DNA of 64,000 nucleotides, taken from contig CM064867.1 in NCBI GenBank assembly GCA_032719365.1, forward strand, positions 44,933,151-44,997,150, given 5' to 3'. Origin of the DNA: Prinsepia uniflora (Eukaryota > Streptophyta > Magnoliopsida > Rosales > Rosaceae). Both the position numbers and the translations under genes were made by a program. The notes under the pieces are model-generated. The model had not been told where the DNA came from. It worked only from the letters and a program-made list of their open reading frames with translations, and did no database searches. Shown piece by piece: positions 45,701 through 57,539 of this stretch; position 1 is the stretch's first letter; every line of letters begins with the position of its first letter.

Positions 45701-46361
45701 TGGATTCGGGATTTCTTACGAAATTGCGGATCCGGATTCGGAATTGGAAATGGATGTTTGAGTTGGAGTTTCGATTTGTCTAGTCCGGGATTGGACAAAT
45801 GGACTCCATTATAGAAACGTGATTGACTACAACCTAGGTGGTTATAGGTTGATTGATGGGTAGATGTACGTACCTTGTACGTTGTTCGAGGTACGATGCT
45901 GGGTAGACTTGTCATGCCTGGTGACGGTATATAGGATATACCAGTAGTAGGTTGGTTAGCGTGTTGGTAGTCAGCTTAGTTTCAATACCATTGGATTAGT
46001 TGAGGTTGTGAACTGGACATTGGATACGGTGCACTGGGTCATGGTGCTTCTGATGGGTCTAGTTACAAACAGGTCGAGTTAGATGTTGGTGATTGTATAC
46101 TCAGTTTGAGTGAGTTGGTGGTTAGTGTAACCACGAGGGAGTATAGTGTCAGTTCTTGACTAGCGACTGTCAAGTGGTGACAGTTTGCCGAAGGTGTCAG
46201 CATGGATCGGCTAGTGAGATTTGGTGACTCCCTGTGGGAGCAGATAACAAGATAGGTTGGTGATTAAGAAAAGAACCGTCGAGTTGGTTGTGTTGACGAG
46301 TTGGTAGATTTGACAAGTGACAAGTGGTGTCAATTCGGAACGTATGACTACCGTCATTCGA
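42791..46361 (+). mobile_element. Internal domain of LARD-III
   Basis: 3.6 kb collinear with the reverse complement of LARD-I 1425-4426. Non-coding. A GT-rich stretch lies at 44192-44275, and the homologue of the LARD-I small ORF lies at about 45483-45760 with a stop replacing Trp. Homology ends at 46361, about 240 bp short of the expected purine tract and 3' LTR. An A-rich repeat and duplication copy 2 follow. Confidence 0.75.
42793..42859 (+). other. Duplicated primer-binding site of LARD-III
   Basis: TGGTATCAGAGC occurs directly after the LTR (42793-42804) and again at 42848-42859. Both are preceded by TGACAGG, so the LTR tail was copied too. Further partial copies (TATCAGAGC) follow near 42871 and 42912. 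Confidence 0.75.
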
Positions 46362-46722
46362 CAAAAAATTGGAAAAAAAAAATGAAAAAATAGGATCAAA
46401 CTTTGTTAAAAAATTGGAAGTAATTGATATATTTAAAATTGGACAAAAAATGAAAAAGAAAAAAACCCAAACTTTGTTGAAAAGTGGAAAAAATGAATTC
46501 AAATGGATAAAAAAAAGGAAAAAAATGAATTCAAAAGTATAAAAAAGGAAAAAAAGAAATGAATTCAAATGGATAAAAAAGGAAAAAAAATTCAAATGGA
46601 TAACAAAAGAAAAAAAAAGAATTGAAATGGATAAAAAAGGAAAAAAATAAATGAATTCAAATGGATAACAATAGAAATCATCCCCTACTTCCAACCGGAT
46701 CTGGAACCCGGGTTTTCCGACC
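46362..46722. repeat. A-rich degenerate tandem repeat at the duplication junction
   Basis: Repeated GAATTCAAATGGATAAAAAA-type units of about 25-30 bp, followed by about 40 bp of unique sequence. It separates the broken end of LARD-III from duplication copy 2. The 179-codon minus-strand ORF across it is a Phe-rich low-complexity artefact. Confidence 0.75.
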
Positions 46723-47027
46723 TGACGGCAAGACACGACTCAATCTTCTTCATTTTAAGTCCGATTTTCACGATTTAATAGTGCATCTTCATCGTTTAAT
46801 CACAGGAAAGGATCTGTCGGCACAAAACAAGAAATCATGTCGAAATTTCGGCCAATTTCTCCCCCCCCCCCCCTTCTTATATGTCGTCGGCTGGAAAAAC
46901 CGATATATCGGTCGATATATCGGCGATAGTGACGATTTTTCAATCCATGGTTATATAACTGATTTGTAGGAGTTCGAAAAGGACATTTTAACACATTTAG
47001 GAAATAGTGGTGTGTAGCAGTAGGTAC

Positions 47028-47084
47028 TGTTGAAGAATTGTCGGCAAATACCAAGAATTAGGGTTTGGCAAGGAATACTAGTTT
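47028..47084 (+). mobile_element. Copia 5' LTR, part 1 of 3
   Basis: It starts TGTTGAAGAATTGTCGG and is interrupted after AGTTT by the LARD-IV solo LTR. It continues at about 53029-53130 and 58459-58825, where it meets the copia primer site. Confidence 0.65.
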
Positions 47085-47136
47085 TGTTAGGACCCGTCCC
47101 AAATCCCCCGGATTAACGTGGGACACGCCTGATCCC

Positions 47137-47157
47137 GTCTGACACGAAGTGTCAGAC
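47137..47157 (-). other. Stem-loop near the end of the LARD-IV LTR (copy 2)
   Basis: GTCTGACAC, GAA, GTGTCAGAC; 52 bp from the LTR end. Copy 1 (34960-34980) has loop AAA. Confidence 0.75.
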
Positions 47158-47629
47158 CAGGGAAAATTCCGTCTCTAGCCCTCACCGGGCTTCCAGAGTA
47201 CGCCAGGATCGTAGGAGGATGAGTGCAATGTCTCGTCTCTGCTACAGCCGCATCCGCTATCAGCCTGAAGGGCATTAAAACATCAAAGGTCGTGAGTGGA
47301 CAAAACAATCATTTCATTAAAATATTTTCACATAAAGACATTTATGCCCTTCACTAAAAAGCATATGCATGCATTCAAAAACCGTTTACCAAAACGTTCA
47401 TAAAACCATTTGTCAAACATATTCTCAAAACCTTTCAAGGGTTCATGCCCGGTCCCCATAAACCGTTATGACCCATAAAAACCTTTCAAGGGTTCATGTC
47501 GGTCCCCATAAACCGTCATGAACCATAAAACCATTTACACACCATTGGGCCTTGGCCCAAAATAGTAAAACAAACCATACGGGAACTCAACCCAAATGAA
47601 CGTACATGGGTCTCCGCTCAAAACCATTA

Positions 47630-48779
47630 TGTCAGGACCCGACCCTTCTCGGTCAGGACACGACTCATCTAGCACCATATTGTCCGCTTTGGGCCTCGCC
47701 TTCACCGTTTTGTTTTCGGGAGCTCATGGTGCAACTTCCCAGGGGGTCACCCATCATGAAATTGCACCAGCCTCAACTCGCTTAACTTTGGGGTTCCAAT
47801 CCCCCCCAAAGCCACTAGAGCTCCCAAAAGGCCTAGTTCTAGATAGGTGTGTGCCTACACCTTGATGGCACACCACCATCCTCTCCCACACCATTCCCCC
47901 TCGCAGGAATGTGGGATTGTTCACCGTTCCCTCCAGGACACGGGTCTTACAATCAACCCCCCTTAGGGCCCAGCGTCCTCGCTGGCACACTTCTTGGTCG
48001 GGGTCTGGCTCTGATACCAAATTGTCAGGACCCGACCCTTCTCGGTCAGGACCCGACTCATCTAGCACCATATTGCCCGCTTTGGGCCTCGCCCTCAAAG
48101 TTTTGTTTTCGGGAGCTCATGGTGCAACTTCCCAGGGGTCACCCATCATGAAATTGCACCAGCCTCAACTCGCTTAACTTTGGGGTTCCAATCCCCCCCA
48201 AAGCCACTGGAGCTCCCAAAAGGCCTAGTGCTAGATAGGTGTGTGCGTACACCTTGAAGGCACACCACCATCCTCTCCCACACCATTCCCCCTCACATGA
48301 ATGTGGGATTCTCAAATAGTTCCCTCCAGGACACGGGTCTTACAATCCACCCCCCTTAGGGCCCAGCGTCCTCGCTGGCACACTTCTTTGTCGGGGTCTG
48401 GCTCTGATACCAAATTGTCAGGACCCGACCCTTCTCGGTCAGGACCCGACCCTTCTCGGTCAGGACCCGACCCTTCTCGGTCAGGACCCGACTTATCTAG
48501 CACCATATTGTCCGCTTTGGGCCTCGATTTCACGGTTTTGTTTTCGGGAGCTCATGGTGTAACTTCCCCGGGGGTCACCCATCATGGAATTGCACCATCC
48601 TCAACTCGCTTAACTTTGGGGTTCCAATCCCCCCCAAAGCCACTTGAGCTACCAAAAGGCCTAGTGTTAGATAGGTGTGTGCCTACAACTTTAAGGCACA
48701 CCACCATCCTCTCCCAGACCATTCCCCCTCGCAGGAATGTGGGATTGTTCACCGTTCCCTCCAGGACACGGGCCTTACA
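47630..48779 (-). mobile_element. Tandem Cassandra array (three LTRs, two internal domains)
   Basis: LTRs at 47630-47951, 48023-48344 and 48416-48779 are separated by 71 bp internal domains with Met-type primer sites (e.g. 48007-48019). Flanks are CATTA and CATTC, matching the CATTC duplication of copy 1. So this is one insertion that gained a unit, not two insertions. The 5S-like blocks are at about 47733-47787, 48127-48179 and 48562-48615. The third LTR is 42 bp longer because a 21-bp segment is tripled (48418-48480). The 232-codon ORF at 48301-48999 is spurious. Confidence 0.9.
48418..48491. repeat. 21-bp tandem triplication in a Cassandra LTR
   Basis: Three full copies of TCAGGACCCGACCCTTCTCG plus G, then a partial fourth. 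Other Cassandra LTRs here have one full copy. Confidence 0.9.
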
Positions 48780-49693
48780 CATTCTCAGTGAAATACCAAA
48801 ACTTGCAATACGGGGTCTCCGCCCCAAACCATTTCCAAAACATCGAATACGAGGTCTCCGCCCCAAATCACTTTCTAAAACATGGAACACAGGGTCTCCG
48901 CCCCCAATCACTTTCATAAAATGTCATACGTATCAACATACGTATAACCCATCTGCAACACTTCCGCGAAGATGCCAACTCTGGGCACACATCCTCTAAG
49001 GAACACATCCCCGATATATGTCACGATTCATCTATATATACTGGTGTGCACACCACTCGGGGTCTCACTACGAGTCTTCCCCGAGGAATTCTCCATCAGG
49101 GAGGCTCTATCTCTGGATCTAGTCCAAGCTCTATCTCCGGATCTAGTCCGTGCATCTCTCCGGAATCTGGTCCGGGACCACATCACAACTTCCACTCCTA
49201 GAACGCGATCCCTATAGGGATACCCATTATGGTCTGTGGGTCGTGACTCTACAGGTCCACGTCTAGAGGAGACCTAATCAATCATATGGACGGTTTATAT
49301 ACATTTTCAAATACTTTCTTTCTTTCTCAAAACATATTTCAACTGGCTCTCATAACCGATTCGTCCCAATAGGATTCCTAGAATCCGATTCAAATCCATT
49401 TCACAGGCCTCGGCCTAAATCCACAGTTCAATAGGGTCTCATGCCTGAATTCTCCTTTCATAAATCGAACTGGGACTCAAGCCCGATGTTACAATTAACT
49501 GGGCCTCTAGCCCGATAACACGACTAATTGGACCCTAAGCCCGAAACCATAACTCAACGGGGCATCAAGCCCGATTTCATAACCAATAAGGCCTCAAGCC
49601 CGATACTTTGGTCAACGGGGTTTCCAGCCCGATATTACAACCAAATGGGACTCAAGCCCGGATTCATAAACTAACGGGGCCCTTGACCCGATT

Positions 49694-51227
49694 GTAACGA
49701 CCCGTCCCGAATTCCTAGATTAGATTAGTGACTAATCACGATTAGTGAGGCTAATCCGTGATTAGTTGGGCGAAATCGGACGAACGATGCAAAATGACCA
49801 TTTTGCCCTTGGAATGGGTAAAACGTTGACTTTTCATTCTAGCGGTCAAGTCGACTTTGATCGACGACCATGACGTAATTCGTGACGTCACGAGTTCATA
49901 GACAGGTGGTACGTTCAATTCCGACATTCGAGGAGGAAGTTATGACGTTTGGAAGTTTAGGGGCATTTTGGTAATTATGGTTAAAAAGGGGGCAAATGTT
50001 GACTTTTTGACTAGGAGGTCCGATGGCTGAGGGCCGAAGACCGTGACGTAGATCGGGACGATACGAATCCATAGACAGGCGGCACGTCGAATTCGGACGT
50101 TCGACGGCGAAGTTACGGTTCACGGACATTTCGGGGGACTATTGCACGAATTACGAAACGAGTTAACTTTTGGAGTCTAATGGGCCCCAGATATTTAATC
50201 CCTGTCCAATGGATGAGTGACAAGTGTCACCCATCCACTGGCCCTTCCTTTACATTCATGCATCTCCTTCCCTTTGCATCGATCATTCATTTTCTTCCTT
50301 TCACCCAAACAACCCGATCTCACCCAACCATTCAAACCAACCCAAACCCTTAACCTCGATCATCAGTGAGAGGCCTGAGATGAGGAGGACCGGCTGGACG
50401 TGGTGGCTGGCCCAGGCCGCACTGCCGTGCATGTCGGAGGAGGAAACCGTGCGAGGTAAGCGGTTTAACCCATTTTCAATCTATTTTTCGTTTCGGTTGT
50501 TATGGGTCGATTTGGATGATTGGTTTGAACTAAATAGGTTTTTAGGACGTTGTTAGAGAGGTTTTGAGGGTGGTTAGACGTTGAGGAGCCCTGGGGTGAG
50601 TTTTGGATTTTGAACCGTGAGAACCAAAATCGAACCGGTCGGATTTAGGATGTTTTAGGGGTTCTAATCAATTGGTTTAGGTTCCTAGGACTAAATAAGG
50701 AAGGATAGGATTGATTAGGGTTAAAATCGAACCAAAATGGTGATTGTATGGGCTTGGACCGGTCACGCCGGTCCAATTGCAGGAAAAGACCGAACCCGCT
50801 GCTCTGGACCGATTCAATCGCTGGGGAAGATGAACAGTGCACCAGCGCGTGAGCCCACGCGCAGGGCCCATTGGGTGGCACGTGGCAGGGAATCTGGGGT
50901 TGTCTTCAACATATGAAACACTCTATTCGATGTAACGAACATTTTGGGACTGGTTTCGTGTCGATCGGACACCGTCTCGAAAATGTTCGGGGCATCGGAA
51001 GGTTTAGGTTCGGGATTAAAAATAGTTAGAAAATCGGGAAAATTATGGGACTTCAATGAGAGGTTAATGAGGCTATTAGTAACCCTCTAAATGAATTTGG
51101 ACAGATTTGGGAATCCCGGGAGAGGATTATGGCACGCGTATCGAGGCACGGCTTCGAACGCTCCGTGTCAGACGGGATCAGGGGCGTTCCTCGTTAATCC
51201 CTGGGGGATTGAGGACGGGTCCTGACA
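49694..51227 (+). mobile_element. LARD-III solo LTR
   Basis: Starts TGTAACGACCCGTCCC and ends GGTCCTGACA. It is flanked on both sides by CCGAT (49689-49693 and 51228-51232), so it is a clean solo LTR inside LARD-IV. It matches the LARD-III LTR at 37086-42790 but lacks about 1.25 kb (joined at about 51161, where GAACG abuts CTCCGTGTCAGACGG), losing half of the stem-loop. Palindrome at 50211-50236. Confidence 0.88.
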
Positions 51228-53023
51228 CCGATCGTATACTCAGATGGACTCTCGGTCCGATTCCTCGTCAAATCAAATAGACTCCAAGTCCGAGAGTTTG
51301 TAAATCAAATGGGCTTCATGCCCGAGTTCATATTTTCAGATCCAAAATCCGTTCATTAAATCGTCATTGAAAACACAATACGCAAAGGTACGATATAAAG
51401 CTAAAAACCTCGAAAAACGTGCAAATATGTCGATCCTAAGCTTTCACAAACAAATGCACTCATGGCATCACAAAACATGTTCTAAAACAATTATAAAACA
51501 TTTATGCATGCATCAATTTCGAAAGAAAGGTCTACTCATAGACCGTCCGAAGCAGCGCCTCGATATGCGTTCCATAAGCCTCTCCCGGGCCAATCGTCAC
51601 CTCCGGGATTCCCGAACCTGTCCAAATTAATTTAGAGGGTTACAAACTACTTAAATAACCCTTCACTAAAGCCCCATAATTTTTCGGAATTTTTAACTAT
51701 TTTTAAAATCGATCCTAAACCTTCGGATAGCCCGAACTATATCAAAAGGATGTCTGATTGACACGAAACCAATCCCAAAATGTTCGTTACATCGAATAGA
51801 TGAAATTATATGTTGGAAACTTCCCTAGATTGCGGCCCACGCGCCCCCACGTGCCGCCCAAAGGGGCTGCACGTGAAACCCACGCGCGGTGCTACAGTGT
51901 CACCAGCAACCTTGGTCAGACCAGTTCGAACCGGTTCACTGTAAAACCGGTCCGGCTGGACTGGCGTGGCCGGTCCAAGCCCATAAGTCCGCCATTTTTC
52001 GTTCGTTTCAGTCCATTTCAATTCCTATCTCTATGTTTATACAATTCCTATCTCTATGTTTATACAATTCCTATCAATCTATGTCCTTAAACCTTTGAAA
52101 ATCAAGCAAAGACGCTACCTTTGGATTGAAGAGTGCACGGGCAAACGTTCCGCATCCCTGTCCGTGTGCGTCCGGTCACCTCCAGCCATAAAATCGATCT
52201 CAACCAACCCATATGACCTCCAGAAACACAACCCTAACATTAAAATCGATCAACGAGCAACTAAAACCATTATTCGAATTTTGAACCCAAAACTTACTGG
52301 TTTTGGTTTCTATGGCCATCATCCACGACGGTGGTCGCCGTCAGCATCATCATCATCATCTCACGACACTCTCTCAATTCCATTCACACTTCATTCACAG
52401 AAGATGAGGTTTAGGGAATGAAAAAGAAAGGGAATGATATGCATGAATGTGGAATGATAGGCAATGGATGGGTGACACTTGTAGCTCATACATTGAGCCT
52501 GTTTGAAATATCTGGGCTCCAAACCAGGACAAAAGTCCACTTGCCTCGAAAAACGTGCTATCATGAATAGTATTTCAAAACTTCTGTGAACCGTAACTTC
52601 TCCGTCGAACGTCCGAATTCGACGTGCTACCTGTCTATGGATTCGTATTGTCCCGATCTACATAACGGTCCTCGGCCCTCAGCCCTCGGCCATCGGACCT
52701 TCCGGGTCAAAAGTCAACTTTCTGCTCCTTTTCAACCAAATTACCAAAATGCCCCCGAACCTCCGAAAATCATAACTTCTTCCTTGAAATTCGGAATCGG
52801 GGGTGCCACCTGTCTATGAATTCGTGACGTCCCGAACTACGTCACAGTCATCGGTCAAAGTCCATTTGACCGCCTGAACGAAAAGTCAACTATTCGCCCA
52901 TTTTATGGGCAAAATCGTCATTTCGCCCTGCTCGTCCGTTAATTCTCGTCTAATCCCCGATTAGTCTCGCTAATCAATCATTAATTCTTAATTAATCCCG
53001 TTAATTCGGGACGGGCCGTCATA

Positions 53024-53130
53024 ATTTTGACTAGGATTCCAAGTACTTTACCATGTTTTCTCATATTAAATTTAGGAAATGGAGTTCAGTATTGTTTAAG
53101 AGTGTAACCTAAGTCCTATACACTATAAAT
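53024..53130 (+). mobile_element. Copia 5' LTR, part 2 of 3, with TATA box
   Basis: Lies between LARD-IV and CACTA-2. It ends CACTATAAAT, and the continuation across CACTA-2 starts AGTGCAC. The uninterrupted site would read TATAAATAG, a good plant TATA box. The promoter of the copia element was split there. Confidence 0.6.
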
Positions 53131-53265
53131 CACTACGCCAAATTTGGTCATAGACTTTGGTGAAAAACCGAAGTCTATTGATGGTTAAAATCGAAGTATT
53201 GGGACATGAGGCTGTTTCTACAGGAATACACTTTGGTTTTTAACTGAAGTGTATTCCACATACAG

Positions 53266-55940
53266 CATCGATTTTTACTAATATCTTATGCGTATGATCC
53301 TTCTAAATGGACTAAATGTGTTGACTTCCGATGGATAATGTACACAATAGCATCAATTGTTTCTTAACAACTGATGCTTTACATTCACAATGACATCAAT
53401 CTCCTTATAAAAAAAGATGCTATTTTATTGTTATAGTTTCACCATCTATATTTAAGATGATGCTAATTTTTCCTTAAAGCTTCAAATATTACATAAATGC
53501 AGATGTTAAACTATTAATATCAATTATTTAAATTTTAAATTTTTTTGTAGGTTTTTTGTTTATTTGACATCACCTTTCATTTATTCCCTAGCTTTAGAAG
53601 ACTAAACAAGCAGCAATAATTATATAAATGTGTAAGAGCAAACTTTAATTCATGTCATTGACTAAATATTGTGCTTGCAATTCCATGACACTACAAATAA
53701 TTATCAAATCCAACATATCAATTCTAAGTGAGGGCTGCTCATATAATGATTCATGCTCCTCACATCACATGTCCATGTTAGAAATTTTCTAAATACTCAA
53801 AACATACATGAAAACTAAAGGAAAATTATAATTTCAAATAGAGCCCAAGATGCCAAACCCACTCCATGACTTGTTCTGCCCATTCACTTCAAACACCATT
53901 TAGCTGATTTTGTATAACAGTCTCTTCGTTTACCTCGATTAAAGATGAAAATAGCATTAAGAATATGTTGATTGAAAAAGGATAATGCATAGCAAAACTA
54001 ATTCAAGAATAGAAAGTCAAAAGTGAAAGTTCTTCGCCTTATGAGATTTCAAGCTTAAGGAGTTGCACCATACATAACCCAAACTATTTACACAAGTCAA
54101 AGTTTTATAGGTTCTGAGAGTTTGCATCACATATATGACATATAATAACAAAAACAGCATAGGGGGGAGAAAGGAAGGTCTAAATGTCAAAGAATTGCAT
54201 AATAGAAATAGCACTATACATATCCTAAATTCATTACACCAGCTAATTTAGTTTTGATTAAAACCATGAGTGGTAAGAGTAAATAACTAAGCAAAAACAT
54301 TCGATGTGCAAAAGTGAGAAACCCAGAGGGGTGTGAGCCTCTAATAGTTGTAGAGAACCACGATAACGTTTGGTGAGACTTACTCGATAGCTTGGGCTAT
54401 GAAATTAATGAAAACAAGAGTATCATCAACAGTCATGCGAGATTCGTAAGTGTTGAAGATCCTAACAATCCTTATCTCTGTTAAGTACCATTATTTAGCA
54501 AGATAGAACAAATAACGACAATTTGAAGCAACATATGCCTCAACTAAAATAACCAAGTTCCTTCCAATCATATGAAGAAAACCAAAACCCAACAATGCCC
54601 AAAATATTTGAAATTACTTTAATTACAGAAATTACCACACAGCTCATTCAACTATTGACAATCAAAACAAAATGTAAGCTAACTGAATCATATAAGCCAA
54701 GCAAAGAGCCTTCCATGTTGTGTCAAGTAATACATGGAAAATGAAATCAAAAATCAATTTTGAACCTATTATTTGTAAGCAGAAAATTAGATGAAATAAT
54801 TCCAACCAAAATCAAGTAAATACACACCAATGGAGTTAATAAACAATCACATATAGAGCCCAAAAACATCCAAATAATTTCTGATAACCTAACTAATAAT
54901 TTGAAGGCAATACTAACCTGTGCAAATTTGTTTGTTCCTCCACTCTATATGTGAAGTCCTATATGGAAACATATATCATAAACTGCAGAAGCTCTCACAG
55001 AAAGAGCACTGAACCGAGAAACACAAACACAAACACACAAATCTGAACCAAATTGTAAATAAATTGGAAAACAAAATATTTAGTTCACAATTTGACGGAA
55101 CCGAGAAACGGACAATAGAACAATTAAAAAAATCATCAAACTTTATGTATAGCTTCATACATGACAAAAACCGCAGCATACAAGTGGGAAACCCAACACC
55201 AATTTTAATTGTCCATGGGGATGGAATTAAAACTGAAAGACATCATTTGACTACAGAAAGACCTCAGACAGAAACAAATATTCCTAAATATGAAATTTGT
55301 TCTTGTTTGTAGCAGAATATTAAGAGATTGGGTCCCCAAAAAATGATAGTCTTTTATCTATGAAAAATCGTTGATAAGAAGATGTAAGAAATAGTTTCTC
55401 AAACAGCAATGTAGTTAACAAAAATGTAAACACAAACACAAACACAAATACATACTTAGCATGAAAACAGGTGGATCCAAACCCAAACCTTCAAGAAGGT
55501 AACCCGAATTCTTAAATCAATTGGAAGACAAAATATTTATCTCACAGTTGACAGAATGGAGAAAAAAACAATAAAACACTTCAACAAATAATCGAACTTC
55601 ATGTATATCTAAAAACACATGTCCATAAATTCACAGAGTAATCATGAAAATGGAATTAAATAGTAGCAGTAACGAACTTGAAAACAATTAAGGGAAGCAG
55701 AAAAAGTAACGACACTTGTATACACAACATAAATTGAAATCAGACGCCCACACAAAGAAAAATTGCATAAAAACAAAACTAAATTAATATCAGATAATCC
55801 ATAGATAATTCATGAACCCAACTTTGTATGAAGAAGACAAATCATAGAATGAAAACTGCCCTGTAATGAAGAGTATCCATCTTTAATGCATCCAACAACT
55901 TTCATTTTATTATTGAAGAGTATCTATCTTTAATGAAGAG
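53266..55940. other. CACTA-2 interior, unassigned
   Basis: AT-rich. A short minus-strand frame near 54385-54440 (MTVDDTLVFINFIAQAIE) looks exon-like but I cannot assign it. No other coding evidence. Confidence 0.4.
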
Positions 55941-56040
55941 TATGTTTTATGAAAATATACTCATCTGCTTTTTATTATTATGCAGAAGCATATGTTTTAT
56001 GAAAATATACTCATCTGCTTTTTATTATTATGCAGAAGCA
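55941..56040. repeat. Perfect 50-bp tandem duplication
   Basis: Two identical copies (55941-55990 and 55991-56040) starting TATGTTTTATGAAAATATAC and ending TGCAGAAGCA. They abut the donor site of the D2HGDH-like exon. Identity suggests a recent event. Confidence 0.95.
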
Positions 56041-56043
56041 TAC

Positions 56044-56125
56044 CTTAGATGATAGTCCAAGACCATGCTCTGCACTAATGCTTCCACGAAGCTTAGATGT
56101 CCACTCATAGACAAAGGCTCAAAAT
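56044..56125 (-). pseudogene. D-2-hydroxyglutarate dehydrogenase exon fragment
   Basis: The minus strand reads an acceptor (CTGTAG) at 56126-56131, then an 82-nt exon, then a donor GTATGC. One frame gives FVYEWTSKLRGSISAEHGLG, matching the C-terminal signature of plant mitochondrial D-2-hydroxyglutarate dehydrogenase, an FAD enzyme of the lysine-degradation and respiration link. One base is missing upstream of FVYEW, which shifts the preceding codons. Only this exon is recognised. Lying inside CACTA-2, it is best read as a captured, non-functional piece. Confidence 0.75.
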
Positions 56126-57184
56126 CTACAGATGCACAGATGATATATTTAAGTGTCACCAAATAAAACATGAATAATCTACACTTCAGGTAAAAGGAAA
56201 TTACCATATCATCATACCGTACAGTAGAAAAGTTATGATGAATTACTATCTCTGAGATGGCCATATCTAACTACGTTAGCCGAACCACCTGAAGGTTGGG
56301 ATATACAAAAAGTGTTTGTTAAAAGAAATAATAATTAAAAAAAAAGTTGTCTCCAAAAATCCTCAACGAGACGAAAGTTCGGCCACTGCAGCAAGAAAAA
56401 CAAGTTAGTCGAACCACCGTACAGTTGAAATACATATGGCCACTGCAACAAGAAGCATTTACTCACCAAGTCTTGTTCTCATTTCCTCAACGAGATCATA
56501 CATTTTTTCAAGAGATAATGACAAATCATATTTTTAAACAACTCCTGCTATCATCAATACTTCTGGTACTCCCTGAAATCAAATATAGAATAACACCTCG
56601 TGCATACGCCAGAAGGACGATGCTTGGTTTATGTCTTGCGCTAGATCACCGTCAGAAATCAACCCAATTCCATGGCATGAAGTAGAAAGGCATCAGGCTT
56701 CTGTCTGTATCCAAATAACTAACATGATTTCAGTAATGTTTCATATTTTCTTTTAAATCATGATTTGCTTCAACTCTACACATTTAAAACTAAAAATGAG
56801 AAACAAAAATGTTTAATTGATCCTGGACCACTTAGAGGAACCAATGAGGAACCTGAAATCATGAAGATATTGCAACTGGGAAAAGACAAATTTCTCACTA
56901 TCTAAATAAAGATAAGCAATTCCAAAAGACAAACCGAGCCTACTATCAACAACTACTTCCCCATTGGACAAATAATGGATACTCTCACACTCTTAAATCC
57001 TTGCAAATAAACCAGAATGTATCTGTAATTCCCAACAGAGTTCAACAAGATAATCCTTGTCCTACATACATATCCAATTAGATAGACACATCCCAGAAAA
57101 AGTACAATTAATATCCAAATCTAACTATGAACAAGTAAGACCCTTGCAAATCAATCACTACAAAGTAGCAGTAGCAATTTAACC
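56126..57184. other. CACTA-2 interior between gene fragments
   Basis: AT-rich intron-like sequence. The 112-codon plus-strand ORF at 56347-56685 has no recognisable domain. Nothing else supported. Confidence 0.4.
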
Positions 57185-57398
57185 ATAGAAGCTGAAACCC
57201 GTGACAAATGAGAAGGAAAGGGCCATGGTAGCACCAAAGAGGGATAGCTCTCCAAGATGACCTACAAACATAAGAGATTATCTGTATTGCGTATTGTAGT
57301 ATACTTACAGATACAAGTGGCCTTGCTAGCCATAGGTGCTTCCTTATCTCTTCAACAATTTCCTCTTTTCTAACTCCATTTATTATTCCATGGCTCAT
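57185..57398 (-). pseudogene. MATE efflux transporter N-terminal fragment
   Basis: From an ATG at 57398 the frame gives EEIRKHLWLARPLVSVSILQ then YAIQIIS, matching the first transmembrane helix of plant MATE (DTX) transporters. After a one-base deletion near 57270 the next frame gives LMFVGHLGELSLFGATMALS then FSFVTGFSFYG and a stop, matching the GHLGEL-L and VTGF segments. It represents only the N-terminal 70 or so of about 480 residues. Non-functional; captured by CACTA-2 in the same orientation as the D2HGDH exon. Confidence 0.78.
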
Positions 57399-57539
57399 TT
57401 CTTCTATTTGAATCTCCTTAACTGCTGCATCCAGAAGAAATGTAATTAAGATGTCGTAACACCTACTAAGATTATTTAATATAGATAATGAAGTTCAAAG
57501 TGAATTAAGAACTTATCTGGTGGTGTGGGGTGCTCCTAG

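Larger units (their letters stand above)
46723..49693. repeat. Segmental duplication, copy 2
   Basis: Collinear with 34544-37085: right half of the hAT-like MITE (to 46949, with GTTATATA at 46950-46957), copia LTR start (47028-47084), LARD-IV LTR left part with a Cassandra array. Small substitutions and the extra Cassandra unit distinguish the copies. Confidence 0.85.
47085..53023 (-). mobile_element. LARD-IV solo LTR (copy 2, with nested insertions)
   Basis: The ends are TGTTAGGACCCGTCCC (plus strand) and GGGACGGGCCGTCATA, i.e. a decayed TGTAACGACCCG on the minus strand. The flanks AGTTT and ATTTT differ by one base and are probably the target duplication. No internal domain is present. Net of the Cassandra array and the LARD-III solo LTR it is about 3.2 kb, like the LARD-I LTR. 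Its 51228-53023 part holds a CACGCGCC block (about 51837), a 24-bp tandem repeat near 52021-52073 and a decayed palindrome near 52466. Confidence 0.75.

Noticed and set aside
46197..46736. 179-codon minus-strand ORF
   Set aside because: It reads through A-rich simple repeats and gives Phe/Leu/Ile low-complexity sequence. It spans the LARD-III break and the duplication edge, so it cannot be one gene.
48301..48999. 232-codon plus-strand ORF (and the 114- and 140-codon ORFs nearby)
   Set aside because: These lie across Cassandra LTRs and LARD-IV LTR sequence. Their repetitive products (GPDPSRS repeats) come from the 21-bp tandem unit.
56347..56685. 112-codon ORF as a gene
   Set aside because: No domain, no conservation evidence, and it lies in intron-like AT-rich CACTA-2 sequence.
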